This document shows positions 39,249 through 48,841 of a DNA stretch of 64,000 bases, piece by piece (the first letter of the stretch is position 1; every line of letters begins with the position of its first letter). The stretch lies in the NCBI GenBank assembly GCA_958296185.1, contig CATQIB010000001.1:1-64000 (forward strand). Reading direction: 5' to 3'. The position numbers were made by a program, and so were the translations under genes. The stretch is from an uncultured Mesonia sp. (GTDB lineage Bacteria; Bacteroidota; Bacteroidia; Flavobacteriales; Flavobacteriaceae). The notes under the pieces were generated by a model. The model had not been told where the DNA came from and searched no databases. It worked only from the letters and a program-made list of their open reading frames with translations.

Positions 39249-39772
39249 TTTTTTTTGGTCCAGAGTCAACAGGTAAAACCACCTTAGCAAAGCAATTGGC
39301 AGAGCACTACCAAACGCAATGGGTGCCTGAGTTTGCACGTGACTATTTGCAAAGAAAATATGATGATTCTGGTATTATTTGTGAGGAAAAGGATCTTATA
39401 CCCATTGCCATTGGGCAAATAGATTTAGAAAATAAACTTGCAGTATTAGCGAACAAAGTGTTATTTTGTGACACCAATGTATTGCAAACTTACTGCTATG
39501 CTCAAGTGTATTACAACAACTTTAAAAATGAACGCTTAGAGCAAGCGGTGCAAAAACATCAATACACCTATTATTTTCTTACAGATATTGATGTGCCTTG
39601 GGAAGCAGATGATTTAAGAGATAAACCCAATGAACGCCAAGCTATGTTCAATCATTTTGAGCGGGCTTTGCAAAAAAATAATTTGCCTTATACACAACTT
39701 TCTGGTAGTTTGAATACCCGCATAGAGTTGGCAAAAGAGCAAATTGATAAACTATTAAGCAATGATCAATAA
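39203..39772 (+). CDS. NadR-like P-loop kinase
   Basis: 189 residues. Walker A is FGPESTGKTTLAKQLAEHY (about 18), followed by WVPEFARDYL, as in the ribosylnicotinamide kinase domain of NadR. The adenylyltransferase domain of full NadR is absent. It starts inside pnuC, an arrangement that ties uptake to phosphorylation. Substrate likely nicotinamide riboside, but a thiamine link is possible. The start has no alternative Met. Confidence 0.85.
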   Translation: MDKDLQQQPSNCIKIVFFGPESTGKTTLAKQLAEHYQTQWVPEFARDYLQRKYDDSGIICEEKDLIPIAIGQIDLENKLAVLANKVLFCDTNVLQTYCYAQVYYNNFKNERLEQAVQKHQYTYYFLTDIDVPWEADDLRDKPNERQAMFNHFERALQKNNLPYTQLSGSLNTRIELAKEQIDKLLSNDQ

Positions 39773-41291
39773 TTTCGATTTTTCTCAGAAAGATATAGCC
39801 CAACTAGAAAAACATGGTTTAAACCAAAACCTTATAGCCAACCAGATGCGTTTGTTTAAGAATGGTGTTGAGCCTGTCAAGTTGGTCGAACCTGCAAATG
39901 TAAATAATGGTATTAAATCTCTTTCTCCAGAGAAAATAGCCGGCTTGCAGAATAGCTTTCATAATTATCAAGGAAAAAGTCTAAATTTTATTCCTGCTAG
40001 CGGCGCAGCTTCCCGTATGTTCAAAGACTTATATAGGTTGCATCAACTATCTAGTAGTTCTGAAACGCTAGCCAGTACCCTTCAAGAATCATCTTGGAGT
40101 TCGTGGTGTGATTTCTTTGAAAATAAAAACAAATTGGCCATATATCAGCAACTAAGGCCCTTTTTAAAAAATGATAATGCAGATTACGAGAACCAAAATG
40201 AGAATCAACAGAATTACTTGTTTTTAAAGGCCTTGTTTCAACCCCTTATTCAAGGGAAAGCTGTTGTAGACTTACCTAAGGCTCTTGTGCCTTTCCATTT
40301 AGAGCAAGAAAATGTCGTAACCGCTTTTGAAGCGCAATTGGTCGAAGCCTGCTACACCCAACCTCTTGAAAAAGTAGCTTTACATTTTACCATTTCAGAA
40401 AACAAAGCTTCTTTATTTCAAAAAATGGTAGAAGAAAAACTTAAAGTTTTGGAGGAGGCATATCAGAAAAAACTTAAAATTGATTTTTCATATCAGAAAA
40501 GACATACCGATACTTTAGCGGTAGATCATGAAAATAAGCCAGTGAGAGATAGAGAAGGTCAGCTTATTTTAAGACCTGGTGGGCACGGGGCTTTATTAGA
40601 TAATCTTAATGATGTAGATGCCGATATTGTTTTTATTAAAAACATAGATAATGTAAGTTCAAAACGCATTCTTCAAGAGAATGTTACTTATAAACAGGCT
40701 TTGGCTGGATTGCTGATTGAAGTACAAGACAAAATTTTCTCCTTATTAAATGAGTTAGAAGAAAAGGGTTTTAACGAAGCTTTAGCAACGGAGGCTGATA
40801 GCATTGCCGAAACCTACTTTTTTAGAAAAATTAATTTTGATAGTGCTCAGGCAATTTTTAATTTTTATAATCGGCCTTTACGGATTTGTGGTATGGTTAA
40901 AAACCAAGGAGAGCCAGGTGGAGGTCCGTATTGGGTGCAACACGACAACCAACAACCTAGTTTACAAATTGTAGAGTCTTCTCAAATAGATAAAAAGGAT
41001 AAGAATCAATTGACTATATTAAAAAAGTCAACACATTTTAATCCGGTTGACTTAGTTTGTGGTCTTAAAAATTATAAGGGTAACGCCTTTGATCTAACTC
41101 AATTTAGAAATGAAAACGAATGTTTTATTTCCATCAAATCTAAAAATGGGGAAGAATTTAAGGCACTGGAGTTACCAGGGCTATGGAATGGTGCTATGGC
41201 TTATTGGAATACAATTATGGTTGAGGTACCAGTAAATACCTTTAACCCTGTAAAAACAGTTTTGGACCTATTAAAGCCAAATCATCAATAG
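39762..41291 (+). CDS. DUF4301 family protein
   Basis: 509 residues, soluble. Features: SLNFIPASGAASRMFKDLY (about 67), a nucleotidyltransferase-like phosphate loop, and RPGGHGALLDNLNDVDADIV (about 269), which resembles sugar-nucleotide pyrophosphorylase folds. GEPGGGPYWV lies near 384. Biochemical function unknown. Overlaps the NadR-like gene by 11 bases. Confidence 0.88.
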   Translation: MINNFDFSQKDIAQLEKHGLNQNLIANQMRLFKNGVEPVKLVEPANVNNGIKSLSPEKIAGLQNSFHNYQGKSLNFIPASGAASRMFKDLYRLHQLSSSSETLASTLQESSWSSWCDFFENKNKLAIYQQLRPFLKNDNADYENQNENQQNYLFLKALFQPLIQGKAVVDLPKALVPFHLEQENVVTAFEAQLVEACYTQPLEKVALHFTISENKASLFQKMVEEKLKVLEEAYQKKLKIDFSYQKRHTDTLAVDHENKPVRDREGQLILRPGGHGALLDNLNDVDADIVFIKNIDNVSSKRILQENVTYKQALAGLLIEVQDKIFSLLNELEEKGFNEALATEADSIAETYFFRKINFDSAQAIFNFYNRPLRICGMVKNQGEPGGGPYWVQHDNQQPSLQIVESSQIDKKDKNQLTILKKSTHFNPVDLVCGLKNYKGNAFDLTQFRNENECFISIKSKNGEEFKALELPGLWNGAMAYWNTIMVEVPVNTFNPVKTVLDLLKPNHQ

Positions 41292-41293
41292 GT

Positions 41294-41692
41294 TTGCAAG
41301 AAGAAAAAATAATAGCCGAAACACAATTTAAGGCTACCCTTAGTGGTGGCCCTGGGGGGCAGCATGCTAATAAAACACATTCGCAAATCATTTTATACTG
41401 GGATCTTTCAAATTCGAAGTGTTTTACAGCTGAAGAAAAACAACGGCTATCGCAAAAATTAAGTTCTTATTTAAATAAAGATGGGGTTTTACAAATGCGA
41501 TGCGCAGAGAGCCGAAGCCAGTTTAAAAATAAACAATTAGTGATACGGCAGTTCCTTCAGGCGCTTAAAAAGAGCTTAAAAGTTCCGCGAAAGCGAAAGA
41601 AAACACTTCCCACAAAGGCAGCCCGGTTAAAAAGACTTCAAAATAAACGCCTGCATTCAGAAAAGAAACGAAACAGGAAACCTCCTTTGTAG
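41294..41692 (+). CDS. arfB: ArfB-like ribosome-rescue peptidyl-tRNA hydrolase
   Basis: 132 residues. The GGQ motif is in LSGGPGGQHANKTHSQI (about 16-32), and the C-terminus is a strongly basic tail (KVPRKRKKTLPTKAARLKR) that in ArfB occupies the mRNA channel of stalled ribosomes. TTG start at 41294, two bases after the DUF4301 stop; no ATG is available. Confidence 0.9.
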   Translation: MQEEKIIAETQFKATLSGGPGGQHANKTHSQIILYWDLSNSKCFTAEEKQRLSQKLSSYLNKDGVLQMRCAESRSQFKNKQLVIRQFLQALKKSLKVPRKRKKTLPTKAARLKRLQNKRLHSEKKRNRKPPL

Positions 41693-41710
41693 AATTTTTC
41701 ATTTAGGGAA

Positions 41711-41756
41711 GTGTAGAAAAATTACACACTTGTGTGTGGAATTCTACACACTGTGA
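41711..41756. repeat. Cluster of overlapping GTGT/ACAC dyads
   Basis: ACACAC-TT-GTGTGT at 41724-41737 is perfect. It overlaps a 16-base near-palindrome GTGTGGAATTCTACAC at 41734-41749, and GTGTA/TACAC flank at 41711-41727. No T-run follows, so this looks more like an operator or protein-binding site for the small secreted gene at 41866 than a terminator. Confidence 0.45.
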
Positions 41757-41865
41757 TTATCTTAAAGGATTGAGTTTCGGTGTTATAATTAGATATTCGA
41801 CGAAAGCTAACTTTATAAGTAAATGGTATGTTTTTTTCTATAGTAATAGTAAAGAACTCCATTAA

Positions 41866-42180
41866 ATGAAAAAAATACTAATATTACTTACTTTTTGCCT
41901 AGGTTCTATCAGTTTAGGGTTTTCACAAAATGATAAAGTTGAAACCATAAATAAGAATGAAAGCGTTTCAAGCGATGGTTTTGTTTATTTGCAGAAGAGT
42001 AAAGTAAAAAAATCAATTTTACATTCAATTACCGAACGATTCGAAAAGTGTAAATCGGTTAAGATTTATGTAAATAAGCAGAATGATTATAAGGTAGAAC
42101 TATTAAATGCTAAAGACGAGAAACAAGTAGTTTATTTAGATGAAAAAGGAAATTGGATTTATCCGAAAAAAGAAAATTGA
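41866..42180 (+). CDS. Small secreted protein, unknown
   Basis: 104 residues. Clear signal peptide (MKKILILLTFCLGSISLGFSQ, last three residues SFQ-like cleavage) and a charged mature part with no cysteines and no known motif. Lies alone between arfB and the NtrC-type gene, preceded by the dyad cluster and followed by a terminator. Confidence 0.75.
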   Translation: MKKILILLTFCLGSISLGFSQNDKVETINKNESVSSDGFVYLQKSKVKKSILHSITERFEKCKSVKIYVNKQNDYKVELLNAKDEKQVVYLDEKGNWIYPKKEN

Positions 42181-42219
42181 TAGCGAAAGCTAAGATTGGT
42201 TAGTTTTGTACAGTTAGTG

Positions 42220-42249
42220 AAGACCGCCTAGATAGGCGGTCTTATTTTA
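42220..42249 (+). terminator. Terminator of the small secreted gene
   Basis: AAGACCGCCTA (42220-42230) pairs perfectly with TAGGCGGTCTT (42233-42243); a T-rich tail follows. The two-base loop implies the top pairs open. Confidence 0.8.
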
Positions 42250-42284
42250 TGATAAATTTGAGAATGGGTTGGTGTTGTTTGGGC

Positions 42285-42292
42285 TAAATTTG
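42285..42292 (+). promoter_or_regulatory. -7 box of the NtrC-type regulator gene
   Basis: TAAATTTG lies 17 bases before the GTG start; a second copy is at 42253-42260. No TTG at the usual -33 spacing for either. Confidence 0.45.
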
Positions 42293-42309
42293 TAAAAAAA
42301 CTACGTGTT

Positions 42310-43674
42310 GTGAACCGAATTTTAATCGTTGAAGATGATCTTGCATTTTGCCAAATGTTGGCCACCTTCTTAACCAAAAAAGGTTTTGAAGTAACTACCT
42401 GTACAAGTGCCGAACAGGCCCACAAAGAACTAGATCAAAACCGTTTTGATGTTTTACTAACCGATGTGCGTTTACCCGAAAAGCAAGGAACGGTATTGCT
42501 TGATCGTGTACAGCAGAATAATTGGTCAACCAAGGTGATTTTAATGACGGGGTATGCAGAAGTGAGTAAAGCGGTTGAAGTGATGAAAAGTGGTGCCTTT
42601 GATTATATTGCTAAGCCTGTTAACCCCGAGAAACTACTTGCTAGCATAAAGAACGCGCTCAAGGAGTTGCAAGGATTTGAGAAAAGTGCTATAAAACAAA
42701 CAACTAAAGCCCATAAGAAATCGGATGCTTTAATTTCAGAGTCTCAAAAGCAGAAATACGTACAAGGGGTGAGTAAAGAGGCAAAGACTTTGGCAGATTA
42801 TATAGATTTAGTGGCTCCAACAGATTTCTCAGTGCTTATTGTAGGCCAAAGCGGTACAGGTAAAGAGTATGTAGCAAAAAAAATACATCATAAAAGCAAA
42901 CGTGGTAAAAAGGCTTTTGTTGCAGTAGATTGCGGTGCTATACCCAAAGAATTAGCTGTTAGCGAATTTTTTGGGCACGTGAAAGGTTCTTTTACCGGAG
43001 CTATTCAAGATAAGGTAGGGCATTTTGAAGCTGCCAATGGCGGAACCTTATTCTTAGATGAAATAGGTAACTTGTCTTATGAACTACAAATTCATTTACT
43101 TAGAGCTTTACAAGAAAGAGTAATAAAACCTATAGGAAGTCATACTGAAATCCCAGTGGATATTCGGGTGATAGCCGCTACAAATGAAAATTTAGATAAA
43201 GCTGTTGCGGCCGGTGACTTTAGAGAAGATTTGTATCACCGCCTAAACGAATTTAGTATTCAAATTCCTGCTTTAGCGGAACGAAAAGAAGATTTAGTGC
43301 TCTTTGCAAACCACTTTTTAAGCCAAGCCAACCAAATTTTAAATAAACAAATTTTGGGTTTTACCGATGAAGCAATGAGTAAAATGGAGCGTTATTCTTG
43401 GCCAGGAAATTTACGCGAATTACAAAATTGTGTAAAGCGAGCCAGCTTAATAGCACAAAACGACTATATAGAGGAAACAGATTTGCCAAAAGAAATTCTA
43501 GTAAAGCCAGAACCCCAAGAATCTTATTCGTTATTCAAAAATAAAAATGAGGTTCAGTTAATTAAAGATACGCTAGCTAAAACGGGCGGAAATAAGAGTA
43601 AAACCGCACGGCTGTTACAAATAGATCGCAAAACGCTCTATAATAAATTGAAGCAGTACAATATTGAATATTAA
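42310..43674 (+). CDS. NtrC-family sigma-54-dependent response regulator
   Basis: 454 residues. Receiver domain 1-120 with phospho-Asp in DVLLTDVRLPEKQG (about 53) and Lys in IAKPVNPEKL. AAA+ domain about 150-370: Walker A VGQSGTGKEYVAKKI, the sigma-54-contacting GSFTGA (about 230), Walker B GGTLFLDEIGNL. C-terminal Fis-type HTH KTARLLQIDRKTLYNKL. GTG start at 42310. It converges on a hybrid histidine kinase, probably its partner, with four bases of overlap. Sigma-54 targets are not visible here. Confidence 0.94.
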   Translation: MNRILIVEDDLAFCQMLATFLTKKGFEVTTCTSAEQAHKELDQNRFDVLLTDVRLPEKQGTVLLDRVQQNNWSTKVILMTGYAEVSKAVEVMKSGAFDYIAKPVNPEKLLASIKNALKELQGFEKSAIKQTTKAHKKSDALISESQKQKYVQGVSKEAKTLADYIDLVAPTDFSVLIVGQSGTGKEYVAKKIHHKSKRGKKAFVAVDCGAIPKELAVSEFFGHVKGSFTGAIQDKVGHFEAANGGTLFLDEIGNLSYELQIHLLRALQERVIKPIGSHTEIPVDIRVIAATNENLDKAVAAGDFREDLYHRLNEFSIQIPALAERKEDLVLFANHFLSQANQILNKQILGFTDEAMSKMERYSWPGNLRELQNCVKRASLIAQNDYIEETDLPKEILVKPEPQESYSLFKNKNEVQLIKDTLAKTGGNKSKTARLLQIDRKTLYNKLKQYNIEY

Positions 43675-46103
43675 TGGGGCGTATTTAAATAATTTTGCAA
43701 CGCTTTAATTAATAGGCTTAGTTCTTCAATAGCCTTAATCAAGTTCTCTTCATCTAATTGGCTTGGATTTTTGAGTCCTTGTTTTTCTAATAATTCAAAT
43801 GATTCCACGCATTTACTGGCTTGTAATTGTTTTAGCATTGGTAGTAGCCTGTGAGCCGTTTTTCCTGCAGCTTGAAAATCCTTGGTTTTTACACTTTGGT
43901 TTAACTCTTTTACCCCTTGCTGGCAACTTGCTAAGAAACTTTTAATAATATTTTTTGTGGCATGATCATCACCCAAAGTGAAATTTTGTATTTCGGATAT
44001 CGTAAACAATTTATCTTTACTTATCGGTGTGGATATTCTGCTTTGTTTTTGGAGCGTTTCTAGTTTTAAGACGTGAGCTATCTCTAGTAGTAATTCTTGA
44101 AATTTATAAGGTTTAATAAGCATTGCCGAAAACCCCTTTATAAGATAATCCTCTTCTTTGAGCTGTGTATTACCCGTAAGAGCAATTATGGGAATGGTTT
44201 TTAAAGTTCCATCGTTTTTCATTTTATCGAGTAAATCAAATCCGCTAGCGACGGGCATTTGAATATCTGTAATTACCAAGTCAAACTTTCTATTTTGAAG
44301 CAAATTGTAAGCGGTTTTACCGTTGTTGGCTGTGAAACATTTAAAGTTGGAATTTTCTAACATCGCTTTTAAATATTCAAGTTGGCTAGGCTCATCATCA
44401 ACCAGTAAAATCTTTTTTTCTTTAGCATTGCGTATTTTAATGTCTTTACGGATTTTTACTCGGTCTTCATTGAGATGTACCGGTATTTCAATCTTAAAAA
44501 CGCTTCCAACACCGGGTTCACTTGTTAAGGAAATATTCCCGTTTAAGAGCTTTATAATTTTTTTTGTAATGGCTAGTCCTAATCCTGAACCACCGTACTG
44601 GCTTTCAATTTTATTGTTCGCTTGTGTAAATTCTTCAAAAATTTCCTCCTGTTGACTCTTTGCTATGCCAATTCCTGTGTCACTAACCTCTATAAAAAGA
44701 TTGAATTTTTTACGCGTGACCGGTTGTAATTTAGTCTTTATTTCTATTTTACCTTTATGAGTAAATTTGTAAGCGTTGTTGATGAGATTGGTTAACACTT
44801 GTTGTATTCTAAAGGGGTCACCTAAGAAAGATAGCTCGGTGTGTTCGCCAAAAGAAATTTCAAGTTCAACAGCATTTTTGGCTGGCGCAGGTATCGCAGC
44901 GCTAATGCAGTTTTCTACCAAATTTTTAGGCACAAAAGGTAAAATTTCTAAACCGATTTTTCCCGCTTCAAGCTTTGAAAGGTCAAGTAACCTGTTGACC
45001 ATTTGTAAAATATAGTCTGATGATTTTTGCAATTGCCCCAATTGGTGTTTTTGCCTCGCAGTTAACGGTTCTTGATTAATCAAATCAGAATAACCCAAAA
45101 TAGTATTTAGTGGAGACCTTAAATCATGTGTAACAGTGGCTAAAATCTGCTTATAGCGTTTCAATAAAAACTCGGCATATCGTTTGCTTTTTTCGAGTTC
45201 TTCCCGGTAACGAGAACTGCTTCTGGTGTCTCTTGAAATTAAAATCACAAATAACAAAATAGTAAAAATACAGGCCACCCCTAATACTCCTATAATTAAA
45301 GTGGTTTTACTAATGGCTTGTTGCGAATTCTTAAGTTGTTGTACAGATTGTTGTAGTTCTTCTCTTTCGATCTCATTCCTAATTTTCTGAAGTTGCGCCG
45401 ATAATTTTTGATCGTTTTTTATAAGGGCATTCTCTTTAGCAATTACTTCGGTTTGGTAGCGTCTTTCTTCGCGCTCTAAAGAACTCAATACCTTTTTAAC
45501 CGAAGTTATGAGCGAATCGGCTGTTTGCTGGGTTAGCCGCTGGGCGTTGTCTTCTTTTGCATATTCCAACCACTTTATAAGAGCCCTACGCGCATGCGGA
45601 CTATGATCTTTAAAAAGTTTATCATAATTGTCTTCCTCAAATAAATAATTTACCTTTTTTAAATTATTGAGCACTCTGTCATAGTAATTTACACTTGAGT
45701 TTTGAGATCGTAATTTTAGCAGTTCTAAGAGATTCTCTTGTTTAAGAACGAGTAGCTTGTTGAGACTGTCTAATTCAATTTTTATTTCTCGATCGGGGTA
45801 TACCTGTTTTAATTGGTCAATTAACGAGTGTATAGAATCGTGCTGTCTTTCTAAAGAGTCGACCTTGTCTGCCTCTTGATTTTGAATAATAGCGCGACTG
45901 ATTCCTTCGGTATTATAAATTTTTGTCACCATCTTGTTCATTAACAATAGGCGCTCTTGATTTTTGGTATTTTCTTTCCCAGCCTGATTTAATTCGACTA
46001 CCTGAGTGTAAATTATGTAAATAGATGCCGCTGTAAAAACAGTAAGTAACAGATAGCCAAGGCTAACTTTAAGGGTAATTCTTTTCTTTGTAGATTCAGG
46101 CAT
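43671..46103 (-). CDS. Hybrid sensor histidine kinase with receiver and Hpt domains
   Basis: About 810 residues. TM1 near 12-30, a periplasmic helical sensor region to about 275, TM2 about 275-295, HisKA with His in TVTHDLRSPLNTILGY (about 331), HATPase with NNAYKF and SGLGLAIT, receiver domain with FDLVITDIQMPVASG (about 621) and Hpt with AAGKTAHRLLPML (about 760). All four phosphorelay stations but the final output regulator sit in one protein. The neighbour NtrC-type regulator can supply the output. ATG 46103 preferred to TTG 46109. Confidence 0.92.
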   Translation of the reverse strand: MPESTKKRITLKVSLGYLLLTVFTAASIYIIYTQVVELNQAGKENTKNQERLLLMNKMVTKIYNTEGISRAIIQNQEADKVDSLERQHDSIHSLIDQLKQVYPDREIKIELDSLNKLLVLKQENLLELLKLRSQNSSVNYYDRVLNNLKKVNYLFEEDNYDKLFKDHSPHARRALIKWLEYAKEDNAQRLTQQTADSLITSVKKVLSSLEREERRYQTEVIAKENALIKNDQKLSAQLQKIRNEIEREELQQSVQQLKNSQQAISKTTLIIGVLGVACIFTILLFVILISRDTRSSSRYREELEKSKRYAEFLLKRYKQILATVTHDLRSPLNTILGYSDLINQEPLTARQKHQLGQLQKSSDYILQMVNRLLDLSKLEAGKIGLEILPFVPKNLVENCISAAIPAPAKNAVELEISFGEHTELSFLGDPFRIQQVLTNLINNAYKFTHKGKIEIKTKLQPVTRKKFNLFIEVSDTGIGIAKSQQEEIFEEFTQANNKIESQYGGSGLGLAITKKIIKLLNGNISLTSEPGVGSVFKIEIPVHLNEDRVKIRKDIKIRNAKEKKILLVDDEPSQLEYLKAMLENSNFKCFTANNGKTAYNLLQNRKFDLVITDIQMPVASGFDLLDKMKNDGTLKTIPIIALTGNTQLKEEDYLIKGFSAMLIKPYKFQELLLEIAHVLKLETLQKQSRISTPISKDKLFTISEIQNFTLGDDHATKNIIKSFLASCQQGVKELNQSVKTKDFQAAGKTAHRLLPMLKQLQASKCVESFELLEKQGLKNPSQLDEENLIKAIEELSLLIKALQNYLNTPH

Positions 46104-46174
46104 AATCAAAAATAAAATGCAAATTTTTAAAAGTGCCTTAAAGTTATGGTAAAATCAAAAAAAGAATTAATTTC

Positions 46175-46262
46175 GCAGCATCTCTAAGGGGTGCCTTGAA
46201 GAAGGCTGAGATCATACCCAATGAACCTGGGCAAGTAATGTTGCCAAGGGAAAATGCGGCTA
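46175..46262 (+). ncRNA. TPP riboswitch (THI element)
   Basis: Conserved core elements appear in order: GGGGTGCC at 46188-46195, GGCTGAGA at 46204-46211, ACCC at 46217-46220, TGAACCTGG at 46222-46230, GTAAT near 46235 and GCCAAGGGA near 46243. GCAT/ATGC near the ends can form P1. It lies upstream of the TonB-dependent receptor and is followed by a terminator, so thiamine pyrophosphate should switch the receptor off. Confidence 0.92.
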
Positions 46263-46286
46263 GCAGCATTTTGTTGTAGGTGTACT

Positions 46287-46325
46287 CCTGTTTTTCTTTT
46301 GACGAAAAGAATTGCAGGTTTTTTT
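46287..46325 (+). terminator. Terminator of the TPP riboswitch
   Basis: CCTG (46287-46290) pairs with CAGG (46315-46318) around an inner stem TTCTTTT/GAAAAGAA, then seven T. It lies 61 bases before the receptor start and is the likely expression platform. Confidence 0.75.
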
Positions 46326-46385
46326 ATGTTTAATAATTTACCAAGAATAATCGCCCCTTTTATTCGTATTTAAAAAAAATTACGA

Positions 46386-48784
46386 ATGAGAATTGTATTA
46401 TTTTTAGTTGGTTTAATTTCTGCCAGTATAGTCTCTGCCCAAGAGGCAACTTATGTTTTAGCTGGCGAAATATCAAGAAATGAAAAACCGGTGCCTTACG
46501 CTCAAATTAGTATAGAAGGCACAAAAATGGGAACCCTAAGCGATCAAAACGGTAAATACCGATTAAAATTAAAGAAGGGAAACTACAATTTAGTGGTAAC
46601 ATCGGGCAATACCAAAAAAGTTGAGGTGTTTTTGAATAAAGATACACGACTCAATATAAGCTTAGATGGGGTAGAAGAGAACTTAGAGGAGGTATTTATT
46701 CAGGCCCTAAGAGCAACCAAAAAAACGCCATTGCTTACACCAATTTGGAGGAGGATGAAATAGAAGAGCGAAATCTAGGACAAGATATACCAGTGTTAAT
46801 GGGTTATATGCCAGGAGTGGTTATGACTTCAGATGCGGGGGCTGGTATTGGTTATACCTCTCTACGGGTTAGGGGTAGCGATGCGTCAAGAACCAATGTG
46901 ACCATTAACGGTATTCCTTATAACGATGCCGAAAGCCAAGGGAGCTTTTGGGTAAACTTAAGCGATATGGCCAGTTCTATCGAGAGTTTGCAATTACAAC
47001 GTGGTGTAGGAACCTCAACAAATGGCGCAGGTGCCTTTGGTGCGAGTATAAATATCGCTACAAAAGACTTTTCTGAAAAAGCCTATGCCGAGCTATCAAA
47101 TAGTTATGGTTCTTTCAATACCCATAAACATACCCTTAATTTTAGCACCGGTTTATTTAATCAACACTGGGAAATATCTGGTAGAGCCTCGGTTCTTGAG
47201 AGCGATGGTTACATTGATAGAGCCAGTAGCTCGATGCGCTCTTATTTCTTGCAAGCCGCTTTTATTGATGAGAATACCAAGATTAAAGCGATAACTTTTG
47301 GTAATAAGGAGAAGACCTACCAAGCTTGGTATGGTATAGATGCCAATCAGTTAAAAGAGGATAGACGATATAACCCCGCAGGAGAATACACTACAGATGA
47401 AGGAGTGGTAAAGTATTATGATAACCAAACCGATAATTACTGGCAAGACCATTACCAACTGTTGTGGAACCAGACTTATGATAGTAGATGGTCATCAAAT
47501 TTTGCGCTACATTACACGCGCGGTAAAGGTTATTATGAGGAATTTCAAGAAGATGCAAGTTTAAACGACTATAATCTACCAAGCTTTACAGCTAATGGCG
47601 AACTGGTTGAAACTTCAGATCTTATTAATACTAAATGGTTAGATAATCATTTTTACGGTACAACCTTTAGTGTACAATACAATTTTAAAAGAATTAATGC
47701 TCTTATAGGTGGAGGGGCAAACCGTTACGAAGGAGATCATTTTGGAGAGGTTATTTATACCCGATTTGCACAAAATAAAGAACCTTATGCGCCTTATTAT
47801 GATAATGATGCGGTTAAAACCGATGCAAATCTTTACACCAAAATTTCATACGCTTTAAGCAATAAGCTTAATACTTATATCGATTTACAAGGACGATGGA
47901 TCGGATATGAAACAAATGGAGCAATTGAAGAAGGTATTCCTTTAGGTGTTGATGAGCAATATAGTTTCTTTAACCCTAAATTCGGACTAACCTATCAACC
48001 TGCTGAAGACCATCAACTTTACTTTTCATATGCCAAAGCGCACAGAGAACCAAGCCGTTCAGATTTTGAAAATGCGTTATTCAACAATGCAGATGTTGAG
48101 CCAGAAAGCTTAGACGATTTTGAATGGGGATGGCGTTGGCAAACACCAAAACTTGTCTTAAATGCTAATTTCTATTACATGAATTATAAAAACCAATTGG
48201 TTTTAACTGGTGAAATTGATGCCGAGGGAGGAGCTGTTAGAGAAAATGTAGGAGATAGTTACCGAGCAGGAATCGAGTTAGACGCTAGTATCAAACTTAC
48301 CAATACATTAAGCCTTCACCCTAATGTGGCGATCAGTAGGAATCAAAATAGAGATTTTAAAACTCGTTTTGATGGTGAGCTGCAAAATTTTGGCAATACA
48401 GAAATTGCATTTTCACCTAGTGTAGTGGCCGCTAATGCTATTCGGTTTTCACCGGTAAAAAATCTTCAAATCAATTGGTTGAGTAAATATGTAGGAGAAC
48501 AATATATGAGTAATCTTGAGCGTGAGGCTTCACGATTAGACGATTACTTTATTAACGATTTGAATTTGCAATACGTTTGGGAAAAACCACCTTTCTTTAA
48601 CGAAATAGTTTTTACTGGTTTGGTGAATAATATTTTTAATGTAAAATATGTTTCCAACGGCTATTACTTCAATTATGAGGTTGAAAATACCAATATTCCA
48701 AGCGGTTTAGAGACCCTGGAAGGTGCTGGTTATTATCCGCAGGCTACTATAAACTTTTTATTCGGTATTAACCTAAAATTTTAA
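46386..48784 (+). pseudogene. TPP-riboswitch-controlled TonB-dependent receptor, frameshifted
   Basis: Outer-membrane receptor, about 800 residues if intact. The first piece (46386-46763) has a signal peptide, a CarboxypepD_reg-like domain (PVPYAQISIEGTKMGTLSDQ) and the start of the plug. Near 46719-46730 the frame shifts, and the rest continues in another frame to 48784: LRVRGSDASRTNVTINGIPY (plug), barrel strands, and a C-terminus ending FLFGINLKF. One added A in the seven-A run at 46719-46725 gives a continuous ATKKNAIAYTNLEEDE-type reading. Predicted role: uptake of thiamine or a related compound. Either a sequencing indel or a recently inactivated gene. Confidence 0.88.
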
Positions 48785-48799
48785 ATAGCTAAAATTATG

Positions 48800-48832
48800 T
48801 TCCCCTTACTTCCGTAAAGGAAGGAGGGGGAA
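48800..48832 (+). terminator. Hairpin after the TonB receptor
   Basis: TTCCCCTTACTTCC (48800-48813) pairs with GGAAGGAGGGGGAA (48819-48832) with one or two mismatches and a GTAAA loop. The flank is AT-rich without a clean T-run, so it may be a weak terminator. Confidence 0.5.
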
Positions 48833-48841
48833 TTAATTTAA

